DNA of 8,696 nt, taken from NCBI GenBank assembly GCA_026645375.1, contig JAPFFX010000427.1:1-8696 (forward strand), in the 5' to 3' direction. A program made the position numbers and the translations under genes. Origin of the DNA: Citricoccus sp. WCRC_4 (GTDB lineage Bacteria > Actinomycetota > Actinomycetes > Actinomycetales > Micrococcaceae). Below are positions 1-6,420 of the stretch, one piece after another; position 1 is the first letter of the stretch; every line of letters starts with the position of its first letter. The notes beneath the pieces are model-generated. The model did not search any database, was not told where the DNA came from, and worked only from the letters and a program-made list of their open reading frames with translations.

Positions 1-852
1 CGCGCGAGGGGGCGCTGCCGGCCGGTCGTCGAGCCCGGCCTCGGACCTCACCGCCTCGCCGATCACCTCGACGGCGTCCTCCGTGGAGTCCGGCAGGTCG
101 TCCTCGGGGAGTCCGAGCCGCTCCCCGAGCTCGCGGGCGCTGCTCGGACGGTCCTCTGGCCGCTTGGCCAGGCACTGCTCGACGAGCTGCCGCAACCTCC
201 GGGGCACCTGCCGGGGAAGTGGCGGGGGCGGGTCGTGGACCTGGGCGAGGGCGGTGGCCACCGGGGTGCCGCGGTCGAACGGTCGCCGCCCGGTGAGCAT
301 CTCGTGAGCGACGATCCCGAGCGCGTAGAGGTCCGACGCCCCGGTCGCCGGTTCGCCGAGCGCCTGCTCCGGCGACAGGTAGTGGGGGGTCCCGAGCACC
401 TCACCGGTCTGTGTCTGGCCGGAGCCGTCGACCGCCCGCGCGATGCCGAAGTCGGTGAGCTTCACGGTGCCGTCGGGCATGAGCAGGATGTTGGCCGGCT
501 TGACGTCGCGGTGGACGACACCGGCCTCGTGCGCCGCCCCCAGGGCGAGGGCCGCCTGGCCCATGATCGCCCGCACCTGCTCGGGCGGGAGGGGTCCCTC
601 GCGCTTGACGAGCTCGGACAACGGCTCGCCCGGGACCAGCTCCATCACGAGGTAGGCGAGGTTGTCCTCCTCGCCGTAGTCGAAGACGGTCGCGATGTTG
701 TAGTGCGCGAGGTTCGCCGTGTGCAGTGCCTCGTTGCGGAAGCGGCGCGCGAAGACCTCCTCCTCGTCCATGCTCGGACGGAGGATCTTCACGGCGACCT
801 GGCGGGCCAGCACCTGGTCGGTCGCCTCCCAGACGTCCCCCATCCCCCCGCC
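1..852 (-). CDS. Ser/Thr protein kinase (PknA/PknB family), kinase domain only; 5' end lost at junction, 3' end outside window
   Basis: A Hanks-type eukaryotic-like Ser/Thr kinase that would transfer phosphate from ATP to Ser/Thr of partner proteins. Reading the minus strand, an open frame runs from the glycine-rich loop (GGGMGDVWEA, from about 852) to position 1 without a stop. All key motifs are present in order: the ATP-anchoring lysine in VAVKIL (codon 789-787), VMELVPGEPLSELV hinge, HRDVKPAN with catalytic Asp at 507-505, DFG with metal-binding Asp at 453-451, GTPHYLSPEQA ending the activation segment, and a final RPEDRPSS segment of the C-lobe. After about position 120 the sequence is acidic and low in complexity, as expected of a juxtamembrane linker. 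The wording of the domain resembles actinobacterial PknA, but the parts that would settle PknA versus PknB (transmembrane helix, PASTA repeats) are off the left edge. The start codon and first strand of the N-lobe are missing because the sequence switches to pyk at about 844-857. Leucine is mostly CTC (20 of 31 by hand count), unlike pyk next to it. Confidence 0.88.
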
Positions 853-857
853 GGGCC
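844..857. other. Breakpoint joining kinase and pyruvate kinase fragments head to head
   Basis: Left of this interval the minus strand encodes a kinase domain beginning inside its glycine-rich loop. Right of it the plus strand encodes pyruvate kinase beginning inside its N-terminal barrel. Neither gene has its start codon or its first secondary-structure elements anywhere in the window. The local bases (CCCCCCGCCGGGCCGCC) can be read in frame by both genes: GGG on the kinase strand and RRAA on the pyk strand. The exact cut therefore cannot be placed, and a few bases of shared G/C sequence may have mediated it. No transposase, inverted terminal repeat or target duplication is visible. Confidence 0.8.
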
Positions 858-2192
858 GCCACGGACCTGGACCGCCCGGTCGCGATCTTCGCGGACCTGC
901 AGGGCCCGAAGATCCGGCTGGGCCGGTTCGCCGACGGGCCGCACGTGCTGGCCGTGGGGGACCGGTTCACCATCACCACCCGAGAGGTGGAGGGCACCGC
1001 CGAACGGTGCGGCACCACCTTCAAGGGACTGCCACAGGACGTCCGGACGGGGGACACCCTGCTGATCGACGACGGGAAGGTCGCCCTGCGGGCCGTGGAG
1101 GTCACGGACACGGACGTGGTCACCGAGGTGACGGTTGCGGGGTCCGTGTCCAACAACAAGGGCATCAACCTGCCGGGGGTCGCGGTCAACGTCCCGGCAC
1201 TGTCGGAGAAGGACGAGGAGGACCTGCGCTGGGCGCTGGACCTCGGCGTGGACATGGTCGCGCTGTCCTTCGTCCGCTCGGCGCAGGACGTGGAACGGGT
1301 GCACGAGATCATGGCGGAGCAGGGCCGGAAGGTCCCGGTCATCGCCAAGATCGAGAAACCGCAGGCGGTGGAGGCGCTGCACGGGATCGTGGACGCGTTC
1401 GACGCGATCATGGTGGCCCGTGGCGACTTGGGCGTGGAACTGCCGCTGGAGGACGTCCCGGTGGTCCAGAAGCGGGCCATCGAGCTGGCCCGGCGCTGGG
1501 CCAAGCCGGTCATCGTGGCCACGCAGGTGCTCGAGTCGATGATCGACAACCCCCGGCCGACCCGGGCCGAGGCCTCGGACTGCGCCAACGCGGTGCTCGA
1601 TGGCGCCGACGCCGTGATGCTCTCGGGCGAGACCTCGGTGGGCAAGTACCCGGTGGTCACCGTGGAGACGATGGCCCGGATCATCGAGTCCACCGAGACC
1701 CACGGCCTGGACCGCATCCTGCCCCTGGGGTCGCGCCCCAAGACCCGCGGCGGGGCCATCACCCGCGCCGCCGTGGAGATCGCCAACCAGCTCGACGTGC
1801 GCTACCTGGCCACCTTCACGCAGTCCGGTGACTCGGCCCGGCGGCTGTCCCGGCTGCGGCCGCACCAGATGGTCTACGCGTTCACCCACGTGGAGCACAC
1901 CCACAACATCCTGTGCCTGTCCTGGGGCGTGTTGCCGAAGATGGTGCCGTTCGCCGACTCCACCGACGAGATGACGGCCCAGGTGGACCGTTCGCTGCTC
2001 CAGGAGGGCATCGCCGGGGTCAACGACCTCGTGGTCATCGCGGCCGGGTCACCTCCCGGCCAGGCCGGCTCCACGAACACGGTCAAGGTGCACCGGATCG
2101 GCGACCTCGCGGACTCCGGTGGACTGCTGCAGGGCCACCAGCGTCCCGCCCGGGAACGGGTGGGCGTGTGGCCGGCGCGGTCCCCGCTCTGA
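855..2192 (+). CDS. pyk: Pyruvate kinase, 5'-truncated
   Basis: Pyruvate kinase catalyses the last step of glycolysis, phosphoenolpyruvate plus ADP to pyruvate plus ATP, in the cytosol. Recognisable homology begins at about RRAATDLDRPVAIFADLQ and continues to the TGA at 2190-2192. Visible landmarks are ADLQGPKIRLGRF (start of the lid region), LLIDDGKV and SNNKGINLPG in the B domain, the family signature PVIAKIEKPQAVE with the catalytic lysine, IMVARGDLGVELP with metal-binding acidic residues, and the strongly conserved LESMIDNPRPTRAEASD and GADAVMLSGETSVGKYP segments. The C-terminal regulatory domain ends with AAGSPPGQAGSTN. Family members are about 470-490 residues; about 445 are present. 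The missing 60-70 residues include the R-x-N-x-S-H segment that binds ATP and phosphate, so this copy would be inactive if the break is real. An automated caller may start it at ATG 726, but residues encoded by 726-850 are an antisense reading of the kinase and do not resemble pyruvate kinase. The gene converges on pdtaR across 27 bases. Confidence 0.93.
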   Translation, partial: AATDLDRPVAIFADLQGPKIRLGRFADGPHVLAVGDRFTITTREVEGTAERCGTTFKGLPQDVRTGDTLLIDDGKVALRAVEVTDTDVVTEVTVAGSVSNNKGINLPGVAVNVPALSEKDEEDLRWALDLGVDMVALSFVRSAQDVERVHEIMAEQGRKVPVIAKIEKPQAVEALHGIVDAFDAIMVARGDLGVELPLEDVPVVQKRAIELARRWAKPVIVATQVLESMIDNPRPTRAEASDCANAVLDGADAVMLSGETSVGKYPVVTVETMARIIESTETHGLDRILPLGSRPKTRGGAITRAAVEIANQLDVRYLATFTQSGDSARRLSRLRPHQMVYAFTHVEHTHNILCLSWGVLPKMVPFADSTDEMTAQVDRSLLQEGIAGVNDLVVIAAGSPPGQAGSTNTVKVHRIGDLADSGGLLQGHQRPARERVGVWPARSPL

Positions 2193-2201
2193 GGCGGGCC
2201 G

Positions 2202-2216
2202 CCGTCCGGCCGACGG
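2202..2216. terminator. Possible bidirectional terminator hairpin between convergent pyk and pdtaR
   Basis: CCGTC and GACGG form a 5-bp inverted repeat around a 5-base loop in the 27-base gap between the two convergent stop codons. The position suits a shared terminator. There is no T-run on either side, so this rests on symmetry and location only. Confidence 0.3.
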
Positions 2217-2219
2217 GGG

Positions 2220-2822
2220 TCAGCCCATCTGGTCGATGACCGTCTGGGCCACCTCCCGCATCGTCAGGCGGCGGTCCATCGACGTCTTCTGGATCCACCG
2301 GAACGCCTCGGGCTCGGAGAGGTCCAGGGTGGTCGTCAGCACGGACTTCGCCCGGTCCACCAGCTTGCGCGTGGCGAACTGCTCGGTGAGGTCGGAGACC
2401 TCGGCCTCCAGGGCGCGCAGCTCCTCGAAACGGGCCACCGCCAGCTCGATCGCCGGCACCAGGTCGTTCTCGCTGAAGGGCTTGACCACGTAGGCCATCG
2501 CCCCGGCCTGCCGGGCCCGCTCCACCAGCTCTCGCTGGCTGAAGGCGGTCAGCAGCACCACGGGCGCGAGCCGGTCCCGGGCGATCTGCTCGGCGGCGGT
2601 GATGCCGTCCATGATGGGCATCTTCACGTCCATCAGCACCACGTCCGGCTGCAGTTCCGTGGCCAGCTCCACCGCGCGCTGGCCGTTGTCCGCCTCGCCG
2701 ACCACCGCGTAGCCCTGGGAGGAGAGGATCTCCACGATGTCCAGGCGGATCAGCGTCTCGTCCTCGGCGACGACGACGCGCAACGGCTCGTCGGCCCTCG
2801 GCGCGGTGCTCTCGGTCGGCAT
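2220..2822 (-). CDS. pdtaR: ANTAR-domain response regulator PdtaR (transcription antiterminator)
   Basis: A 200-residue two-component response regulator whose output domain binds RNA rather than DNA. The receiver domain (about 14-130) has the acidic pair E20-D21, phosphoacceptor D65 in VLMDVKMP, T92 and K114 in VVKPF. A helical linker (EELRALEAEVSDL) leads to the ANTAR domain (about 137-197), with RKLVDRAKSVL, EPEAFRWIQKTSMDRR and REVAQTVI. Length and layout match M. tuberculosis Rv1626/PdtaR, which is phosphorylated at the equivalent Asp by the soluble histidine kinase PdtaS and binds paired-hairpin RNA targets to antiterminate or occlude expression. I chose ATG at 2822 rather than an upstream in-frame ATG at 2861 because GAGGAG lies 5 bases before it and conserved receiver sequence starts soon after. 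No PdtaS kinase is in this window; in actinobacteria the two are usually encoded apart. Confidence 0.95.
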   Translation of the reverse strand: MPTESTAPRADEPLRVVVAEDETLIRLDIVEILSSQGYAVVGEADNGQRAVELATELQPDVVLMDVKMPIMDGITAAEQIARDRLAPVVLLTAFSQRELVERARQAGAMAYVVKPFSENDLVPAIELAVARFEELRALEAEVSDLTEQFATRKLVDRAKSVLTTTLDLSEPEAFRWIQKTSMDRRLTMREVAQTVIDQMG

Positions 2823-2866
2823 GGTGGCTCCTCGCAGGTCGGGACGGTTCACGGGACTCACGGTTC

Positions 2867-2872
2867 AGCGTA
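2867..2872 (-). promoter_or_regulatory. Candidate -10 element for pdtaR
   Basis: On the minus strand TACGCT matches the actinobacterial TANNNT -10 pattern. It would start transcription around 2860, giving a leader of roughly 38 bases before the pdtaR ATG at 2822. No good -35 hexamer is visible at the usual spacing. Confidence 0.4.
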
Positions 2873-2903
2873 TCCCGAGGCCGGGTCCCGGCGGTCGCGC
2901 GTG

Positions 2904-2909
2904 TATCCT
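2904..2909 (+). promoter_or_regulatory. Candidate -10 element for tRNA-Leu
   Basis: TATCCT fits TANNNT and lies 29 bases before the mature 5' end of the tRNA, leaving a short leader for RNase P to remove. No convincing -35 box is visible. Together with the opposing TACGCT at 2867-2872 it makes a compact divergent promoter region. Confidence 0.45.
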
Positions 2910-2938
2910 TGTGGAGTTGCCTCGCCGGCTCCCGGCGG

Positions 2939-3020
2939 GCCCCAATGGCGGAACTGGCAGACGCGCCGCACTCAAAATGCGGTATCGAGAGATGTGTGGG
3001 TTCGAGTCCCACTTGGGGCA
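2939..3020 (+). tRNA. tRNA-Leu (anticodon CAA)
   Basis: An 82-base class II tRNA that decodes UUG. The acceptor stem GCCCCAA (2939-2945) pairs with TTGGGGC (3013-3019), with A3020 as discriminator. The D-arm follows as GCGGAACTGGCAGACGC. The anticodon stem CCGCA/TGCGG encloses the loop CTCAAAA, giving anticodon CAA. A long variable arm, as expected for tRNA-Leu, precedes the T-arm GTGGG-TTCGAGT-CCCAC. The 3' CCA is not encoded and must be added. UUG is rare in this GC-rich DNA (2 of 39 leucines in the pyk fragment), so this serves a minor codon. Confidence 0.97.
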
Positions 3021-3022
3021 CT

Positions 3023-3049
3023 GGTGGCGGCGCGGCGTGACCGCCCACC
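3023..3049. terminator. Candidate hairpin terminator between tRNA-Leu and the convergent thioesterase gene
   Basis: GGTGGCGG (3023-3030) can pair with CCGCCCACC (3041-3049) if one C is bulged, enclosing a 10-base loop. It sits just after the tRNA and just past the thioesterase stop codon, so it could serve both convergent units. No poly-T follows on either strand. Confidence 0.4.
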
Positions 3050-3053
3050 GCCG

Positions 3054-3578
3054 TTAGCCCTTCCGGCGCTCCGGGTCGAGGATCATGTTGGTGATCCGCG
3101 CGGTGGACAGCCGCCGGCCCTGCTCGTCGGCCATGACGATCTCGTGCGTGGTCAGCGTCCCGCCCAGGTGGATCGGCGTACAGGTCCCCGTCACGGTTCC
3201 CCGCTGGATCCCCCGGTGATGCGTGGCCCCGATCTCGATCCCGACCACCGGCTTGCCGGCGTGCAGGACCGCGGCGATGGACCCCAGGGTCTCGGCCAGC
3301 ACCAGGTGGGCCCCGCCGTGCAGCAGTCCGGCGTTCTGCTCGTTGCCGGCCACCGGCATGGTGGCCACCATGCGCTCCACCGTCATCTCCTGGAACACGA
3401 TGCCCATCTTCGCCGTCAGGGGACTGATGCCCAGCCGGCCCAGCCTGCCGTGGATCTCCTCCGGGATCCCCGAGTCCAGCATGAGCCGCCGCAGCTCCTC
3501 CGGCGAGGGGTCCGGCGTGACGCCGGGGACGAAGGCGTAGGGGGCCGCGGCGGGGGCACGTGTCTGGGCTGAGTCCAT
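3054..3578 (-). CDS. Hotdog-fold acyl-CoA thioesterase, PaaI/4HBT type
   Basis: A 174-residue protein of the PaaI/YdiI-like hotdog thioesterases, which hydrolyse acyl- or aryl-CoA esters to free acid and CoA in the cytosol. After an Ala/Pro-rich N-terminus, the hotdog domain starts near residue 50 (GISPLTAKMGIVFQEM). It carries the family motif NEQNAGLLHGGAHLVLAETLGS, with N82, H87-G88-G89 and the likely catalytic acid E96 on the central helix. The later strands GIEIGATHHRGI and GTVTGTCTPIHLGG complete the fold. The substrate cannot be told from sequence; menaquinone (DHNA-CoA) and phenylacetyl-CoA hydrolases share this architecture. Start choice is uncertain: ATG 3578 (used here) or ATG 3584 two codons upstream. 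A further ATG at 3650 would overlap polA coding and adds residues that do not look conserved. No Shine-Dalgarno is obvious. It diverges from polA with about 19 bases between start codons. Confidence 0.87.
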   Translation of the reverse strand: MDSAQTRAPAAAPYAFVPGVTPDPSPEELRRLMLDSGIPEEIHGRLGRLGISPLTAKMGIVFQEMTVERMVATMPVAGNEQNAGLLHGGAHLVLAETLGSIAAVLHAGKPVVGIEIGATHHRGIQRGTVTGTCTPIHLGGTLTTHEIVMADEQGRRLSTARITNMILDPERRKG

Positions 3579-3584
3579 GAGCAT

Positions 3585-3590
3585 TAGGCT
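3585..3590 (+). promoter_or_regulatory. -10 element for leaderless polA transcript
   Basis: TAGGCT fits the actinobacterial TANNNT -10 pattern and ends 7 bases before the GTG at 3598. That places the transcription start on the G of the start codon. No Shine-Dalgarno precedes this GTG, which supports a leaderless mRNA. The -35 region would lie inside the first codons of the divergent thioesterase gene and has no clear consensus. Confidence 0.6.
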
Positions 3591-3597
3591 GGCACCC

Positions 3598-6420
3598 GTG
3601 ACTGATTCGAGCAATTCCGCACCTGACACCGCCAAGCGACTGCTGGTCATCGACGGCCACTCGATGGCCTTCCGGGCCTTCTACGCCCTGCCGGTGGACA
3701 ACTTCGTCACGGACACCGGACAGCACACCAATGCCGTCTACGGCTTCACCACCATGCTGCTGACCATGATCCGCCAGCAGAAGCCCACCCACGTCGCGGT
3801 CGCCTTCGACCTGGACACCCCCACCTTCCGCTCCGAGCAGTACGAGGAGTACAAGGCGGGACGGTCCAAGACCCCGGAGGAGTTCCACGGGCAGGTCGAG
3901 CTGATCCAGAAGGTCATGGAGGCCATGAACATCCCCACCATCACGGTGGACGGCTTCGAGGCCGACGACATCGTGGCGACCATGGCGGCCCAGGCCGAGG
4001 TGGCCGGCTGGCAGACCCGGGTGGTCTCGGGTGACCGGGACGCGTTCCAGCTCATCACCGACCGGACCCTCGTGCTGTACCCGAAGAAGGGCGTCTCGGA
4101 CATCCCGCCGATGGACGCCGCCGCGATCGAGGAGAAGTACGGCGTGCCCCCGCAGCGCTACCCGGACCTGGCGGCCCTGGTGGGGGAGACCGCGGACAAC
4201 CTGCCGGGCGTGCCCGGGGTCGGGCCGAAGACCGCCGCGAAGTGGATCGGGCTGTACGGCACCGTCGAGCAGGTCCTGGACCACGCCGAGGAGATCAAGG
4301 GCAAGGCGGGCCAGTCCCTGCGGGACCACGCCGAGTCCGTCCGCCGCAACCGCAGGCTCAACGCCCTGGTGACGGACATGGAGCTGCCGGTGGCGCTGGA
4401 GGCCACCGAGCTCGAGCACCCGGACCACGAGCAGGTCGAGGACCTCTTCGACGCCCTGCAGTTCAACGCCGTGCGCCAGCGCCTGTTCGACACCCTCGCC
4501 GAACGACTGGGCGGCGAGCCCGAGGCCGCGCCGGTCGAGCAGACCCCGGACTTCACGATCGCCACCACCGGTGGGGAACTGGAGGCGTTCATCACGGCAC
4601 ACGGGGCCAACCTGATGGGCGTGCACGTGGTCCTCGACGGCCCCGCCATCCTGCCCAAGCGCAAGATCCCGGCCCCCGGGGACTACGGAGTCCCGCTCGG
4701 CGCCGCGCTCGTGGCGGAGGACGCGGCCGTCTACGTCCCCCTGGACGCGCACGACGCCGGCTCCGGCCCGGTGCTGGCCGACTACCTGTCCCAGCCCGGC
4801 GGGCAGAAGGCCGTGTACGACCTGAAGGCGGCCGGCAAGGCCCTCAAGGCCTCCGGCGCCGGGACCGCACTGGGGCGCGGCGTGGCGCTGTCCGGCGTCG
4901 TGGACGACGTGCTGCTCTCGGCCTACCTGATCTCCCCGGACCGCCGGGGCTACGGCCTGGACGCCCTCGTCCAGGCGTACCTGCAGTCCACCCTCGAGAT
5001 GGAGGACGACCCCACCCAGGCCGGGGACCAGCTGGAACTGGACCTCGAGGCGGCCGAGACCGAGGGGGCGGACGCCGAGGCGGCGCTGCTCCAGGCCCGG
5101 GCCGCCGCCACGGTCCGCGCCGCCTGGATGGTGCGCCGGCTGTCCGAGGTCTTCGTGCCCCAGCTCATCGAGCGCGGGGCCCAGCAACTGCTGCGGGACC
5201 TGGAGATCCCGCTGGCCACGGTGCTGGTGGACATGGAACTGGCCGGCATCGCCGTGGACCGGCCCGTGCTGGACGGGCTCTTCGAGGAGTTCACCACGCG
5301 GATGCAGTCCGCCCAGGAATCGGCGTGGGCCTCGGTGGCCGAGGCCACCGGCGGGGAGAAGGTCAACCTCGGCTCGCCCAAGCAGCTGCAGTCGCTGCTG
5401 TTCGACACGCTCGACATGCCCCGGACGCGCAAGACCAAGACCGGGTACTCCACGGACGTGGACTCGCTCACCGACCTGCTGGCCCAGACCCAGCATCCCT
5501 TCCTCGAGAACCTCATGCTCCACCGGGACGCCACCAAGCTGCGCCAGACCGTCGAGGGACTGCTGGACACCGTGGCCGGGGACGGCCGTATCCACACCAC
5601 CTATTCCCAGACCGCCGCCGCCACCGGACGCCTGTCCAGCCTGCACCCGAACCTGCAGAACATCCCGGTCCGGACCGAGGCCGGCCGGAAGATCCGCGAG
5701 GTGTTCATCGTGGGGGAGGGCTACGACACGCTGCTCACGGCGGACTACTCCCAGATCGAGATGCGCATCATGGCGCACCTGTCCGAGGACGAGGCCCTGA
5801 TCCAGGCGTTCCGGGAGGGCGAGGACCTGCACCGCTTCGTCGGCTCCCAGGTGTTCGGCGTGGAGCCCCAGGACGTCTCCTCGGAGATGCGCGCGAAGGT
5901 CAAGGCCATGAGCTACGGCCTGGCCTACGGGCTGAGCTCCTTCGGGCTCTCCAAGCAACTGCAGATCCCGGTGGACGAGGCACGGTCGCTCATGAAGGGC
6001 TACTTCGACCGTTTCGGCGCCGTGCGCGACTACCTCAAGGAGGTCGTGGCCCAGGCCCGCCAGGACGGTTTCACCGCGACCATCCTGGGCCGGCGCCGCT
6101 ACCTGCCGGACCTGAACAGCGACAACCGCCAGTTGCGGGACATGGCCGAGCGGGCCGCCCTCAACGCCCCGATCCAGGGCTCGGCGGCGGACATCATCAA
6201 GCAGGCCATGCTGGACGTGCAGTCGGGACTGGTGGAGCAGGGGCTGCGCTCCCGGCTGCTGCTGCAGGTCCACGACGAACTGGTCCTGGAGGTCCCGGAC
6301 GAGGAACTCGACGCGGCCACCACCCTGCTCCAGGAGCGGATGGGCGCGGCCGCGGAACTGTCCGTCCCGCTGGACGTGCACGTCGGCGTCGGGCGGAGCT
6401 GGCACGATGCCGCGCACTGA
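3598..6420 (+). CDS. polA: DNA polymerase I (5' nuclease plus polymerase, inactive proofreading domain)
   Basis: A 940-residue family A DNA polymerase that removes RNA primers, fills gaps and acts in excision repair. The N-terminal 5' nuclease (about 12-300) shows LLVIDGHSMAFRAFYALP, AFDLDTPTFRSEQYEEYKAGR, GFEADDIVATMA, VSGDRDAFQLI and the helix-hairpin-helix GETADNLPGVPGVGPKTAAK. The middle domain (about 320-510) keeps the fold but lacks FDTE and the other carboxylates of a 3'-5' exonuclease, so proofreading is probably absent, as in mycobacterial Pol I. The polymerase domain (about 530-940) has motif A DYSQIEMRI with D716, motif B/O-helix with R765, K769 and Y773, and motif C QVHDELVLE with D893. 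Y773 replaces the Phe of E. coli and Taq. I chose GTG 3598 over an in-frame ATG at 3577 because the latter lies upstream of the -10 element TAGGCT and overlaps the divergent gene. The stop codon overlaps the next gene by 14 bases. Confidence 0.97.
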   Translation: MTDSSNSAPDTAKRLLVIDGHSMAFRAFYALPVDNFVTDTGQHTNAVYGFTTMLLTMIRQQKPTHVAVAFDLDTPTFRSEQYEEYKAGRSKTPEEFHGQVELIQKVMEAMNIPTITVDGFEADDIVATMAAQAEVAGWQTRVVSGDRDAFQLITDRTLVLYPKKGVSDIPPMDAAAIEEKYGVPPQRYPDLAALVGETADNLPGVPGVGPKTAAKWIGLYGTVEQVLDHAEEIKGKAGQSLRDHAESVRRNRRLNALVTDMELPVALEATELEHPDHEQVEDLFDALQFNAVRQRLFDTLAERLGGEPEAAPVEQTPDFTIATTGGELEAFITAHGANLMGVHVVLDGPAILPKRKIPAPGDYGVPLGAALVAEDAAVYVPLDAHDAGSGPVLADYLSQPGGQKAVYDLKAAGKALKASGAGTALGRGVALSGVVDDVLLSAYLISPDRRGYGLDALVQAYLQSTLEMEDDPTQAGDQLELDLEAAETEGADAEAALLQARAAATVRAAWMVRRLSEVFVPQLIERGAQQLLRDLEIPLATVLVDMELAGIAVDRPVLDGLFEEFTTRMQSAQESAWASVAEATGGEKVNLGSPKQLQSLLFDTLDMPRTRKTKTGYSTDVDSLTDLLAQTQHPFLENLMLHRDATKLRQTVEGLLDTVAGDGRIHTTYSQTAAATGRLSSLHPNLQNIPVRTEAGRKIREVFIVGEGYDTLLTADYSQIEMRIMAHLSEDEALIQAFREGEDLHRFVGSQVFGVEPQDVSSEMRAKVKAMSYGLAYGLSSFGLSKQLQIPVDEARSLMKGYFDRFGAVRDYLKEVVAQARQDGFTATILGRRRYLPDLNSDNRQLRDMAERAALNAPIQGSAADIIKQAMLDVQSGLVEQGLRSRLLLQVHDELVLEVPDEELDAATTLLQERMGAAAELSVPLDVHVGVGRSWHDAAH

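Noticed and set aside
401..1904. Long minus-strand frames running through the kinase/pyk junction (401-1786 and 789-1904)
   Set aside because: They are out of frame with the true kinase codons and antisense to pyk. They do not represent a continuous gene across the junction.
3577..3597. ATG at 3577 as the polA start
   Set aside because: It lies upstream of the -10 element TAGGCT, overlaps the divergent start codon, has no ribosome binding site and adds seven non-conserved residues.
2083..6417. A 1444-codon minus-strand open frame spanning pdtaR, the thioesterase gene and all of polA
   Set aside because: It is the antisense of polA and the reading of other genes in wrong frames. Its low-complexity Gly/Arg/His/Val-rich sequence has no domain pattern; such long shadows are normal in GC-rich DNA.
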